A stretch of DNA of 64,000 nt from Methylobacteriaceae bacterium (GTDB taxonomy: Bacteria > Pseudomonadota > Alphaproteobacteria > Rhizobiales > Beijerinckiaceae): positions 414,344-478,343 of the forward strand of contig JACKJC010000005.1 in assembly GCA_020638195.1 (NCBI GenBank), read 5' to 3'. The notes beneath the pieces are model-generated. The model did not search any database and had not been told where the DNA came from. It saw nothing but the letters and a program-made list of their open reading frames with translations. Each line of letters begins with the position of its first letter. Positions within the stretch are counted from its first letter, which is position 1. Both the position numbers and the translations under genes were made by a program. Below, one piece after another: positions 45,171-55,715 of this stretch.

Positions 45171-46196
45171 ATGGACGCGTTCAAACCCTATCTGGCCAAG
45201 GTGGCGACGGGCGCGCGCTTGAGCGCCGACGAGGCGCGCGCCGCCTTCGACGACATGCTGTCGGGCGAGGTCACGCCCTCGCAGATGGGCGCTTTCCTGA
45301 TGGCTCTTCGCGTACGCGGAGAAACCGTCGAGGAGATCACCGGCGCCGTCACGGCGATGCGTGCGAAAATGTTGCGCGTAAATGCGCCCGAAGGCGCGAT
45401 CGATATCGTCGGCACCGGCGGCGACGGCCACGGCTCCTACAATGTTTCGACCGTCTCGGCGCTGATCGTCGCGGGCTGCGGCGTGCCTGTCGCCAAGCAC
45501 GGCAATCGCGCAGCGTCGTCACGGTCGGGCGCGAGTGACGTCCTGACCGCGCTCGGCGTCAAGATCGGCATTCCCGCCGATGCGGTCGCGGCCTGCGTGC
45601 GCGAAGCCCATGTCGGCTTCATGATGGCGCAGACCCATCACGCCGCGATGCGCCACGTCGGCGCGACGCGCGTGGAATTGGGCACGCGCACAATCTTCAA
45701 TATCCTCGGTCCGCTCTCCAACCCGGCCGGCGTCAAGCGCCAGCTGCTCGGCGTTTTCTCCCGCGAATGGCTGGTGTCGATGGCGGAAACCCTTCGCACG
45801 CTCGGCTCCGAGCGCGTCTGGCTGGTGCACGGCTCCGACGGTCTCGACGAGATGACGACGACCGGCGTGACGCACGTCGTCGAACTGAAGGACGGGAATA
45901 TCCACGCCTTCGACATCACGCCCGAGGACGCCGGGCTGAAGCGCGCCACGCTCGCCGATCTCAAGGGCGGCGATCCCTCGCACAACGCTGCCGCTCTGAC
46001 CGCTGTGCTCGATGGCGCGCACGGCCCCTATCGGGACATCGCGATCCTCAATTCCGCCGCGGCGCTGATCGTCGCCGGCAAGGCCGCCAATCTGACGGAA
46101 GGCGCGGCGCTGGCCGCGCGATCGATCGACGAGGGCAGGGCGCGCGCTGCGCTCGCGCGCCTCGTCGCCGTCTCCAACGCCGACGGGAGCCATTGA
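45171..46196 (+). CDS. trpD: Anthranilate phosphoribosyltransferase
   Basis: Transfers phosphoribose from PRPP to anthranilate. It is 341 residues. PRPP motif GTGGDG at 81-86, KHGNRAASSRSGASDVL, and the glycosyl-binding FNILGPLSNPA. It is tightly packed between trpG and trpC (1 base to the next ATG). Confidence 0.96.
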   Translation: MDAFKPYLAKVATGARLSADEARAAFDDMLSGEVTPSQMGAFLMALRVRGETVEEITGAVTAMRAKMLRVNAPEGAIDIVGTGGDGHGSYNVSTVSALIVAGCGVPVAKHGNRAASSRSGASDVLTALGVKIGIPADAVAACVREAHVGFMMAQTHHAAMRHVGATRVELGTRTIFNILGPLSNPAGVKRQLLGVFSREWLVSMAETLRTLGSERVWLVHGSDGLDEMTTTGVTHVVELKDGNIHAFDITPEDAGLKRATLADLKGGDPSHNAAALTAVLDGAHGPYRDIAILNSAAALIVAGKAANLTEGAALAARSIDEGRARAALARLVAVSNADGSH

Positions 46197-46197
46197 T

Positions 46198-47013
46198 ATG
46201 CCGGACATCCTGCGCAAGATCGAAGCCTACAAGCGGCGCGAGATCGCAGAGGCCAAGGTGCGGATGCCCTTCAAGACGCTGGAGCGTCAGGCGCGCGAGC
46301 ACGACCCGACGCGCGGTTTTTTGCGCGCGATCGAGCGGCAGCATTCCCAGGGCCGCATCGCGCTGATCGCCGAGATCAAGAAGGCGAGCCCCTCCAAGGG
46401 CGTGATCCGCGAGGATTTCGATCCCTCGAAGCTCGCCAAGGCCTATGAGGAGGGGGGCGCGACCTGCCTGTCGGTGCTGACCGACGCGCCCTCGTTCCAC
46501 GGCTCGCTCGCCAATCTCGAACTCGCGCGCAAGGCGGCCGTCATGCCGGCCTTGCGCAAGGATTTCATGCTCGACCCCTACCAGGTCTACGAAGCCCGTG
46601 CGAACGGCGCCGACTGCATTCTCATCATCATGGCCTGCGTCGACGATACGGCCGCCAAGGCCCTGAACGCAGCGGCGCACGACCTGCGCATGGATGTGCT
46701 GGTGGAAGTGCACGACGAGGAAGAGCTGAAGCGCGCGCTGCAGCTCGAAGCCAAACTCATCGGCGTCAACAACCGCGACCTGCATACGTTCAAGGTCGAT
46801 CTCGCGACCACCGAGCGGCTGGCGCCGAAAGTCCCGAAGGACAAGATCGTCGTCGCCGAAAGCGGCATCGAGACCCATGCCGATTGCGTTCGACTTGAAC
46901 GCGCGGGCGTCGCGACTTTCCTGGTCGGCGAGACGCTGATGCGCAAGAAGGACGTCGCGCAGGCGACCCGCGATCTGCTGGTCGGCGAAACCGCCAAGGC
47001 CAACGCTTCGTGA
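46198..47013 (+). CDS. trpC: Indole-3-glycerol-phosphate synthase
   Basis: Closes the indole ring in tryptophan synthesis; a TIM barrel of 271 residues with no PRA isomerase fused. Key segments: LIAEIKKASPSKGVI, FHGSLANLELAR, LRKDFMLDPYQVYEARANGAD and VAESGIETHAD. The stop overlaps the moaC GTG start. Confidence 0.96.
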   Translation: MPDILRKIEAYKRREIAEAKVRMPFKTLERQAREHDPTRGFLRAIERQHSQGRIALIAEIKKASPSKGVIREDFDPSKLAKAYEEGGATCLSVLTDAPSFHGSLANLELARKAAVMPALRKDFMLDPYQVYEARANGADCILIIMACVDDTAAKALNAAAHDLRMDVLVEVHDEEELKRALQLEAKLIGVNNRDLHTFKVDLATTERLAPKVPKDKIVVAESGIETHADCVRLERAGVATFLVGETLMRKKDVAQATRDLLVGETAKANAS

Positions 47014-47489
47014 GCAGACTGACGCATCTGTCCGACGCCGGCGAGGCGCGGATGGTCGATGTCTCCGACAAGGCCGCCACCGATCGCGTCGCGGTCGCGC
47101 AAGGCCATGTCGTGATGGAGCGCGACACGCTGACGCTGTGCATGTCCGGCAACGCCAAGAAGGGCGACGTTCTCGGCGCCGCGCGCATCGCTGGCGTCAT
47201 GGCGGCGAAGAAGACGAGCGAACTGATCCCGCTCTGCCACCCGATCGCGCTGACCAAAGTGACGGTCGATCTGGAAGCGGACGAGTCTCTGCCCGGCGTT
47301 CGCGTGACCGTGACCGCCAAGACCACGGGCCAGACAGGCGTCGAGATGGAAGCGCTGACGGCCGTTTCCGTCGCCTGCCTCACAATCTACGACATGCTGA
47401 AGGCCGCCGATCGCGGGATGCGTATCGAAGGCGTGACGCTGACGGAAAAGCGCGGCGGCAAGTCGGGCGACTGGCGGCGGCGGAAATAA
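47010..47489 (+). CDS. moaC: Cyclic pyranopterin monophosphate synthase
   Basis: Second reaction of molybdenum cofactor synthesis, converting the cyclic GTP product of MoaA to cPMP. It is 159 residues. MVDVSDKAATDR and SELIPLCHPIALT (active-site His77) are diagnostic, followed by GVEMEALTAVSVA and YDMLKAADRGM. Start is GTG at 47010, overlapping trpC, a coupling conserved in Hyphomicrobiales. Confidence 0.96.
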   Translation: MSRLTHLSDAGEARMVDVSDKAATDRVAVAQGHVVMERDTLTLCMSGNAKKGDVLGAARIAGVMAAKKTSELIPLCHPIALTKVTVDLEADESLPGVRVTVTAKTTGQTGVEMEALTAVSVACLTIYDMLKAADRGMRIEGVTLTEKRGGKSGDWRRRK

Positions 47490-47495
47490 CCTGAA

Positions 47496-47593
47496 CCCTC
47501 ATGCTGAGGAGGCGGCGAAGCCGCCGTCTCGAAGCATGGGGATTGCGGCCATCCTTCGAGACGCGATGCTGCGCATCGCTCCTCAGGATGAGG
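47496..47593. repeat. Palindromic repeat, CTCATGCTGAGG family, copy 2
   Basis: Starts CCCTCATGCTGAGGAGG and ends GCTCCTCAGGATGAGG, with the inner GTCTCGAAGCATG/ATCCTTCGAGAC pair. It lies inside the moaC-moeA gap, six bases after the moaC stop, and would be transcribed as a long hairpin between the two genes. Confidence 0.85.
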
Positions 47594-47620
47594 CGCTCGG
47601 TTGTATGAAGGCGTTTAGAA

Positions 47621-48856
47621 ATGGCCCCCAAAAACCTCCTCCCCGTCGCCGACGCGCTGGCGAAAATCCTCGCCGGCGCTTCGCCGATCGCCGATATCGA
47701 AACCGTCCCGCTGAACGCAGCCTTCGGCCGCACGCTCGCGCGCGATCTCGTCTCCACCCGCACGCAGCCGCCCTTCGATGTCTCGGCCATGGACGGCTAC
47801 GGCCTGCGCGCCGCCGATCTGACGGCGCCTGAAAAGCGCGTGCTTCTTGTGGGCGAAAGCGCCGCGGGCCGTGGTTTTTCGGGCGCGGTGAAGGCAGGCG
47901 AATGCATCCGCATCTTCACCGGCGCGCCTGTGCCCGCCGGCGTCGATACGGTGCTCATCCAGGAAGACGCGATCGTCGAGGGCGCCATGATCGGCGCGCG
48001 CGAGAGCGTGCGCGCAGGCCAGCACATTCGCATTGCCGGCGTCGATTTCCGCGAAGGCGAAGTGGGCCTCAAGGCTGGCGCGCGGCTCGGCCCCGCCGAA
48101 CTCGCCCTCGCCGCCGCGATGAATCATGCAACCGTTCCCGTCGCGCGAAAACCGCGCGTCGCGATTCTGGCGACCGGCGACGAACTTGTCGCGCCGGGTC
48201 AGACGCCCGGACCGGACCAGATCGTCTGCTCCAATCCCTTCGCGGTCGCGGCCTATGTCGAAGGCGCGGGCGGCGAAGCCATCGACCTCGGCATCGCCGG
48301 CGACGAATTTTCCGCGCTCGAACGCGCCATCGCGAACGCGCGCGAACTGAAGGCCGACATTCTCGTCACGCTCGGCGGCGCCTCGGTCGGCGACCACGAT
48401 CTCGTGCAATCCGCGCTGACGAAAGAGGGCATGGAGCTCGGCTTCTGGCGCATCGCCATGCGTCCCGGCAAGCCGCTGATTCACGGGCGTCTCGGCGACA
48501 TGCACATCATGGGCCTGCCGGGCAATCCCGTCTCCTCCATCGTTTGCACCTTGATTTTCCTGATCCCGCTCGTGCGTAAACTCTGCGGAGATTTGAACGC
48601 CGGCGCCGATCACACACAGCCCGCGATTCTCGGCGCCGACATGAAGGCCAACGATCAGCGCCAGGATTTTTTACGCGCGACCCTGTCGAGCGATGCAGAG
48701 GGACGCGTCGTCGCGACGCCGCACGCTTTGCAGGACTCCTCGCTTCTCTCGGTATTCTCGCGCTCGCAGGCGTTGCTGATCCGGCCTCCGCACGCGCCGG
48801 CCGCGAAGGCGGGGGAGGGGTGCAGGATTCTCAGGTTGTCGAGCGGCGGGTTCTAG
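47621..48856 (+). CDS. moeA: Molybdopterin molybdotransferase
   Basis: Inserts molybdate into adenylated molybdopterin. It is 411 residues. LPVADALAKILAGASP starts the N-terminal part. Core motifs are PPFDVSAMDGYGLRAAD, IFTGAPVPAGVDTVL, VAILATGDELVAPGQ and TLGGASVGDHDL, then MRPGKPLIHG and GLPGNPVSS. It ends the trpGDC-moaC-moeA run, 22 bases before the outer palindromic repeat. Confidence 0.95.
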   Translation: MAPKNLLPVADALAKILAGASPIADIETVPLNAAFGRTLARDLVSTRTQPPFDVSAMDGYGLRAADLTAPEKRVLLVGESAAGRGFSGAVKAGECIRIFTGAPVPAGVDTVLIQEDAIVEGAMIGARESVRAGQHIRIAGVDFREGEVGLKAGARLGPAELALAAAMNHATVPVARKPRVAILATGDELVAPGQTPGPDQIVCSNPFAVAAYVEGAGGEAIDLGIAGDEFSALERAIANARELKADILVTLGGASVGDHDLVQSALTKEGMELGFWRIAMRPGKPLIHGRLGDMHIMGLPGNPVSSIVCTLIFLIPLVRKLCGDLNAGADHTQPAILGADMKANDQRQDFLRATLSSDAEGRVVATPHALQDSSLLSVFSRSQALLIRPPHAPAAKAGEGCRILRLSSGGF

Positions 48857-48874
48857 GGGCCGTCACCCCCAAAT

Positions 48875-48977
48875 CTTCATGCTGAGGAGCCGCAAAGCGG
48901 CGTCTCGAAGCATGGCGGAGCCATGCGTGTTGCGAAAATCCTTCGAGACGCGATACTGCGCATCGCTCCTCAGGACG
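48875..48977. repeat. Palindromic repeat, CTCATGCTGAGG family, copy 3
   Basis: CTTCATGCTGAGGAGC at the left and GCTCCTCAGGACG at the right, with the shared inner GTCTCGAAGCATG/ATCCTTCGAGAC. It lies exactly between the convergent moeA and trpE stops, at the right border of the segment that appears inverted. Confidence 0.8.
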
Positions 48978-48990
48978 CGAGTACGCAGAC

Positions 48991-50508
48991 CTACTGCCCG
49001 CGCTTCGCCTTCGTCGCGAATCGCACTGCTTCCTCCGCCGCGCGAAACAGCGCCATCGACTTGTTCACGCATTCGCGGTGCTCGTAGGCGGGCTCGGAAT
49101 CGTAAACGATTCCAGCGCCCGCCTGCGCATGCATCTTGCCGTCCTTCACGATGGATGTGCGCAGCACGATGCAGGTGTCCATGTCGCCGGTCGACGAGAA
49201 ATAGCCGATGCAGCCGGCATAGATGCCGCGCTTGTCGACCTCCAGTTCGTCGATGATCTCCATCGCGCGAACTTTCGGCGCGCCCGACACGGTGCCGGCA
49301 GGAAAGCCCGCCGACAAAGCGTCGATGGCGTCATGTTTCGGATCGAGTCGGCCGACCACGTTCGACACGATGTGCATGACGTGGCTGTAACGCTCGACCG
49401 CGAACTGGTCGGTGACTTCGACCGTGCCGATCTTGGCGACGCGACCGACATCGTTGCGACCGAGGTCGAGCAGCATCAAATGCTCGGCGCGTTCCTTTTC
49501 GTCCGCCAGAAGATCGGCGGCGAGCGCCTCGTCCTCGGCCTGTGTCTTGCCGCGCCAGCGCGTGCCGGCGATCGGCCTGATCGTCACTTCGCCGGCGCGC
49601 ACGCGCACGAGAATTTCCGGGCTCGAACAGACGATCTGGAAGCCGCCGAAATCGAGATAGCAGAGGAAGGGCGCGGGATTCACGCGGCGCAGCGCGCGGT
49701 AGAGCGCGAAGGCCGGCAGCGTGAAGGGCGCGGTGAATCGCTGCGACAGCACGACCTGGAAAATGTCGCCGGCGCGGATGTATTCCTTCGCCTTCTCGAC
49801 CATGTCGAGAAATCGCGGCTCGGGCGTGTTCGACACCGGCGCTTCAGCGAGGAGATGCGGATCTGCGCTCGCATCATGCACGAGCGGCCCTTCGAGCCGC
49901 GCGACCACCGCATCGATCCGTTCGAGCGCGCGATCATAGGCCGCGTGGGCGGAAACGCCTTCAGCCACGCGCACCGGCGTCACGATCGAAATCTCGTCGC
50001 GCACCGTATCGAATACCGCCATTACGGTCGGGCGGATCATCACGGCGTCCGGCGTGCCGATCGGGTCGGGTTTGACCGGCGCCAGCCGCTCCATCTCGCG
50101 CACCATGTCGTAGCCGAGATAGCCGAACACGCCCGCCGCCATCGGCGGCATGCCCTCGGGTTGCGGCACGGCGGATTCGGCGATCAGCTTGCGTAGTGCG
50201 ATCAGGGGCTTCTCGGGGCAGTGCTCGAACGCCTCCCTGTCTGTCAGCGCCTTGCGATTGATCTCCGCCTTACCCGCGCTCGCGCGAAAAATGATGTCGG
50301 GGTCGAGCCCGATCATCGAATAGCGGCCGCGCGCGGCGCCGCCTTCGACGGATTCGAGCAGGAACACATTGCCGTCGCGGCCAGCCGACAGTTTCAGGAA
50401 GGCCGAGACGGGCGTCTCGAGATCGGCGACGAGGCGCGTCGCGACGAGTTGTGCTTCGCCCGCCTCGTAGGCGCGCGAAAAATCCTCGAAGGATATCTCG
50501 ATGCTCAC
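48991..50508 (-). CDS. trpE: Anthranilate synthase component I
   Basis: Converts chorismate to anthranilate with TrpG. It is 505 residues. The N-terminal regulatory part contains LLESVEGG..RGRYSMIG (the region that binds feedback tryptophan). The chorismate-binding domain shows RPIAGTRWRG, DLGRNDVGRV and PAGTVSGAPKVRAMEI. Start is GTG at 50508, overlapping the ppiD stop. It faces away from trpG here, with the palindromic repeat and moeA end on its other side. Confidence 0.95.
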   Translation of the reverse strand: MSIEISFEDFSRAYEAGEAQLVATRLVADLETPVSAFLKLSAGRDGNVFLLESVEGGAARGRYSMIGLDPDIIFRASAGKAEINRKALTDREAFEHCPEKPLIALRKLIAESAVPQPEGMPPMAAGVFGYLGYDMVREMERLAPVKPDPIGTPDAVMIRPTVMAVFDTVRDEISIVTPVRVAEGVSAHAAYDRALERIDAVVARLEGPLVHDASADPHLLAEAPVSNTPEPRFLDMVEKAKEYIRAGDIFQVVLSQRFTAPFTLPAFALYRALRRVNPAPFLCYLDFGGFQIVCSSPEILVRVRAGEVTIRPIAGTRWRGKTQAEDEALAADLLADEKERAEHLMLLDLGRNDVGRVAKIGTVEVTDQFAVERYSHVMHIVSNVVGRLDPKHDAIDALSAGFPAGTVSGAPKVRAMEIIDELEVDKRGIYAGCIGYFSSTGDMDTCIVLRTSIVKDGKMHAQAGAGIVYDSEPAYEHRECVNKSMALFRAAEEAVRFATKAKRGQ

Positions 50509-52409
50509 TGGTCGGCGCCGCCCGTCGCCGCGCGCACGGCGGCTTCGTTGATGCGCACGCCGTAATCCTTCTGCAGGCGCTGCACGTATTCGGTCAGCAA
50601 GTCGTCGGCGATCAGCGCCTTCATCTGCTTAGCCATCTCGCGATTGGCCTGCGAATCCGGATTGAACTCCGGCGACGAGGTTTCGAGGATCTGGAACACC
50701 ATGCGTCCGCCCGGCGCGGCCGACGATCCCACGCCGTGGTCGGGCTGGTTGAACACGGCGACGATCGCCTGCGGCTCGAATCCATCAGCGCCAGTGCGGC
50801 GCACGTTCGAATTGTGTTTCAATTCCAGCTTCTCGTCGGCGGCGATCTTGGAGAGCTGCGCGCCGTCCTTCAGCTTCTTCACGATCTCCGCGGCCTTGTC
50901 CGACAGTTTCTTGGCGGTCGCGTCCGCGCGCCATGCCGTGGAAACGCGGTCCTTCACCTCGTCGAAGGAGAGCTGACGCGAAGGATCGACCTTCTGCACC
51001 TCGAACCAGATATAGCCATTGTCCTTGGTCGAGATTGTCTCGTTGTCGACGCCGATATCGGAGGCGAAGACCGCGCGCACGAGATCGGCCGGCGACACGA
51101 GATCGGGCACGGGCAGGCCGTTGGGCGCGAGGCCGCGCTCGTCGATGGCGTCGATCGTACGGGCTTCCAGACCCGCCGCCTTGGCGGCTTCCGCCAGCGG
51201 CTTGCCGGCCGCGCGCTGGTCCTCGATCTTGTCGTGCAGAACCTGCACGCTCTTCTTGGCGCGATCTCGCGCGATCTCGGTCTTGATCTCCTGCGCGACG
51301 TCGGCGAAGGGGCGCACGACGGCGGGCGTCGTCTTGGCGACGCGCACGAGCGCTACGCCGAACTTGCTCTTGATGGGCGCGCTGACCTCGCCGGTCTTCA
51401 GCGTGAAGGCCGCCTCGGCGATGGCCGGGTCCTGCACCTGCGCGCGCGTCAGGGAGCCGAGGTCGATGTCCTTGGCCGTCAGCTTGCGCTCGGCCGCCAC
51501 GCTGTCGAAGCTCGCGCCGCTCTTGATCTTTTCGGCGGCGGCCTGCGCTTCGGCCTCGTTCGGAAACACGATCTGCTGGATGTCGCGCTTTTCCGGCGTG
51601 CCGAACCGCGTTTCCTTGCTCGCGTCATAGACCTTCTGCGCATCGGCGTCGGAGACGTCGGCGGGCTTGGCGGCGGTCGTCGGCGTCACCGCCAGCGTGA
51701 CGATCTTGCGATATTGCGGGGCGACGAACTGCGCCTTCCGCTCCTCGTAGAACTTCTTGAGTTCCTCGTCGGATGGTTGCTGCGCCTCGCCGGCCGTCGA
51801 AGGGGTCAGCAGGACGTAATCGACGCTGCGCGCCTGATTGCGGTAGCGGTCGACGGCGGCCGTCATGACCTTCGGCGTCTCGAGCGCGCCGGCCAGCGCC
51901 TGCCCGATCTCCTGGCGCAGATAGGTGGCTTTCTGCTCGCGCACGAAAGTGCGCTCGTTGAGGCCATTGTCGCGCAGCACGGCGTCGAAGCGCGCGCGGT
52001 CGAAGGCGCCCGTCACCGGGTCCTTGAAGCCGGGATCGTCCTGCACGGATTTGGCGAGCTGCTGGTCGGACATGGCGAGCCCGAGGCTTTTCGCCTTCTG
52101 GTCGAGCGCGGCTTCCGTCACGAGGCGGCCGAGCACCTGCCGGTCGAGGCCGGCCTGCCGCGCCTCGTCATTGGTGACGACGCGACGCAGACGCTGCTGC
52201 AGGCGCTGCAATTCGGTCTGGTAGGCGTAGCGATACGCCTCGGATGAAATCTCGGTGGAGCCGACGACGCCCAGCTTGCCCTGGCCGAAGCCCCGGAAAA
52301 TGTCGCCGATTCCCCAGATCGCGAAGGACACGATGATGACGCCGAAGACGAGCGTCATGATCGCCTTGCCGAACCAGCTTTTGGACGCCGTGCGCAGGCC
52401 GTCGAGCAA
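50505..52409 (-). CDS. ppiD: Membrane-anchored peptidyl-prolyl isomerase/chaperone (PpiD type)
   Basis: A periplasmic folding factor tethered to the inner membrane near the Sec exit. It is 634 residues from a TTG at 52409 (GGAGG 7 bases before it); an in-frame ATG at 52556 would add 49 residues in front of the usual LLDGLRTASKSWFGKA start. One membrane helix at about 15-38 (IMTLVFGVIIVSFAIWGIGD), a SurA-like N-terminal domain, then a parvulin/rotamase domain at about 245-360 (EKRDIQQIVFPNEAEAQAAA, DIDLGSLTRAQV). It is coupled with trpE by a GTGA overlap and divergent from tpiA. Confidence 0.9.
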   Translation of the reverse strand: MLDGLRTASKSWFGKAIMTLVFGVIIVSFAIWGIGDIFRGFGQGKLGVVGSTEISSEAYRYAYQTELQRLQQRLRRVVTNDEARQAGLDRQVLGRLVTEAALDQKAKSLGLAMSDQQLAKSVQDDPGFKDPVTGAFDRARFDAVLRDNGLNERTFVREQKATYLRQEIGQALAGALETPKVMTAAVDRYRNQARSVDYVLLTPSTAGEAQQPSDEELKKFYEERKAQFVAPQYRKIVTLAVTPTTAAKPADVSDADAQKVYDASKETRFGTPEKRDIQQIVFPNEAEAQAAAEKIKSGASFDSVAAERKLTAKDIDLGSLTRAQVQDPAIAEAAFTLKTGEVSAPIKSKFGVALVRVAKTTPAVVRPFADVAQEIKTEIARDRAKKSVQVLHDKIEDQRAAGKPLAEAAKAAGLEARTIDAIDERGLAPNGLPVPDLVSPADLVRAVFASDIGVDNETISTKDNGYIWFEVQKVDPSRQLSFDEVKDRVSTAWRADATAKKLSDKAAEIVKKLKDGAQLSKIAADEKLELKHNSNVRRTGADGFEPQAIVAVFNQPDHGVGSSAAPGGRMVFQILETSSPEFNPDSQANREMAKQMKALIADDLLTEYVQRLQKDYGVRINEAAVRAATGGADQ

Positions 52410-52633
52410 CGTGTATCCTCCAAAGGCGCCGGCTGGTCCTTCCGGTGCGACCGGCGCCGTCATGATCGTGAATGAAGCGGCGGAATCCGCCAGAAATTCG
52501 GCGCGGACCATATAGACGAGGGCGCCGGGGGGCAAGGCGATCTGGCTCCAGCGCACAAGGTCGCATTGCCAGCCGCGTGCGGCTTCGCTATCGCCTCAAT
52601 CCAGAAGATCGAAACGTCCAACTGGAGGAAATC

Positions 52634-53389
52634 ATGGCCGCGCCGCGCCCGCTCGTTGCTGGAAACTGGAAGATGAACGGCCTCAAGGCCTCGCTCGGCG
52701 AGCTGGAAGCCATCCGCGACGCGGTGAAGGCCGGCGGGGCAGGGCGCGCTGAAGCGGCTTTGTGCCCGCCCTTCACCCTGGTCGCCGCCGCAGCGGCCGC
52801 CGCCGAAGGCTCAACCCTCGCCATCGGCGCGCAGGATTGCCATGCCAAGGTTTCCGGCGCCCATACCGGCGACATTTCCGCGCAGATGCTGAAGGATTCC
52901 GGCGCGACCTACGTGATCGTCGGCCATTCCGAGCGCCGCGCCGATCATGGCGAGACCGACGCCATCGTGCGGGCCAAGGCCGCCGCGGCCATCAAGGCGG
53001 GGCTGACGGCCATCGTCTGCGTCGGCGAGACCAGGGACGAGCGCGTCGGCGGCCGGGCTCTGGACGTGGTGGGCGGCCAGATCGACGGCTCGCTCGACGC
53101 CGATTTCCCGGCGACCAACCTCGTCGTCGCCTACGAGCCAGTCTGGGCGATCGGCACGGGTCTGACGCCGACGGCGGCCGACGTCGCCGAAATGCACGCC
53201 CATATCCGCGCCAAGCTGGAGGCGACCTACGGCCGCAAGGGCGTGGACATCCGCATTCTCTATGGCGGCTCGGTGAAGCCGGAAAATGCGGCGGAGCTGA
53301 TGGGCGTGAAGAACGTCGACGGCGCACTGGTCGGCGGCGCGAGCCTCAAGGCCAAGGATTTCATGGGGATCGCGGGGGTCTACAAGTAG
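52634..53389 (+). CDS. tpiA: Triose-phosphate isomerase
   Basis: Interconverts dihydroxyacetone phosphate and glyceraldehyde 3-phosphate. It is 251 residues from the ATG at 52634 (GGAGGAAATC ahead of it). Active-site residues are visible: Asn11 and Lys13 (AGNWKMNG), the histidine in IVGHSERR, the glutamate in AYEPVWAIGTG, and the phosphate loop LYGGSVKPENA. The order tpiA-secG-pyrG is standard. Confidence 0.97.
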   Translation: MAAPRPLVAGNWKMNGLKASLGELEAIRDAVKAGGAGRAEAALCPPFTLVAAAAAAAEGSTLAIGAQDCHAKVSGAHTGDISAQMLKDSGATYVIVGHSERRADHGETDAIVRAKAAAAIKAGLTAIVCVGETRDERVGGRALDVVGGQIDGSLDADFPATNLVVAYEPVWAIGTGLTPTAADVAEMHAHIRAKLEATYGRKGVDIRILYGGSVKPENAAELMGVKNVDGALVGGASLKAKDFMGIAGVYK

Positions 53390-53395
53390 CGGCCG

Positions 53396-53443
53396 GGACG
53401 GCGGGCCTCGGGCCCTTATGCCGGCCGGAGGCCGGCGAACCCG
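53396..53443. repeat. Short GC-rich palindrome between tpiA and secG
   Basis: Contains GCCGGCC-GGA-GGCCGGC (53420-53436) flanked by further inverted GC tracts (GGCGGGCCTCGGGCCC). No T-run follows. It resembles the CCGGCC repeats seen after comEC. Confidence 0.4.
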
Positions 53444-53523
53444 GCGCGCGCTGGCCTTCCCGCCTTGCATAGGCTAGAAGGCCGCCCATATCGGCCTCAG
53501 GCCGGACCGAATTCGGAAAAACA

Positions 53524-53946
53524 ATGCAGACCGTAATCATCGTCATCCACCTCATGGTGGTCGCAGCCCTCGTGGTCGTCGTGCTGCTGCAGCGCTCGGA
53601 AGGCGGCGCGCTGGGCATCGGCGGCGGTGGCGGCGGCGGGGGCTTCTTCACCGGGCGCGGCCAGGCCAACGCGCTGACCCGCGCGACCGCTGTCCTCGCG
53701 ACCATCTTCTTCCTGACCTCGATCGCGCTGACCGTGATCGCCAGCATGAATCACAAGCAGAAGTCGATCTTCGAGGGCGGCGCGGCGAGCGCCCCGACGG
53801 CGCCCGCCGGAACCAACGCCCCGCCGCCTCTGCCGGACGGCAAGGGCGGCCTGCTCGAGAACCTCCAGAAGATGCAGGATCAGAAGCCGGCCGCGCCCGC
53901 CATCCCGCCGGCTCCGACCGGCCCGCAGGTGCCGAAGTCGCAGTAA
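53524..53946 (+). CDS. secG: Preprotein translocase subunit SecG
   Basis: Accessory subunit of the SecYEG channel. It is 140 residues. Helix 1 at about 3-22 ends in LLQRSEGG, the conserved turn, then a glycine-rich loop (GGGGGGGGFFTGRG) and helix 2 at about 55-77. The C-terminal Pro/Ala-rich tail is long, as is usual in alphaproteobacteria. Confidence 0.95.
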   Translation: MQTVIIVIHLMVVAALVVVVLLQRSEGGALGIGGGGGGGGFFTGRGQANALTRATAVLATIFFLTSIALTVIASMNHKQKSIFEGGAASAPTAPAGTNAPPPLPDGKGGLLENLQKMQDQKPAAPAIPPAPTGPQVPKSQ

Positions 53947-53965
53947 GCGGTCGCGATCGAAGGGC

Positions 53966-53993
53966 AGGGCCGGGCGACCGGCCCTTCTCTTTT
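53966..53993 (+). terminator. Intrinsic terminator after secG
   Basis: Stem AGGGCCGG (53966-53973), loop GCGA, CCGGCCCT (53978-53985), then TCTCTTTT. Confidence 0.75.
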
Positions 53994-54072
53994 GGGACGC
54001 GCAAAACGCAACTGTGGGCAGCGCAATTCGGCGCTCCCCGAATCGATTCAAAACAGGTACGGCTCGAATCCC

Positions 54073-55701
<1,629 letters not shown>

Positions 55702-55715
55702 ATATAGGTGTAGAT

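Noticed and set aside
50451..52247. 598-codon open frame antisense to ppiD
   Set aside because: Low-complexity Arg/Leu/Gly shadow; the minus-strand PpiD reading has membrane anchor and isomerase features.
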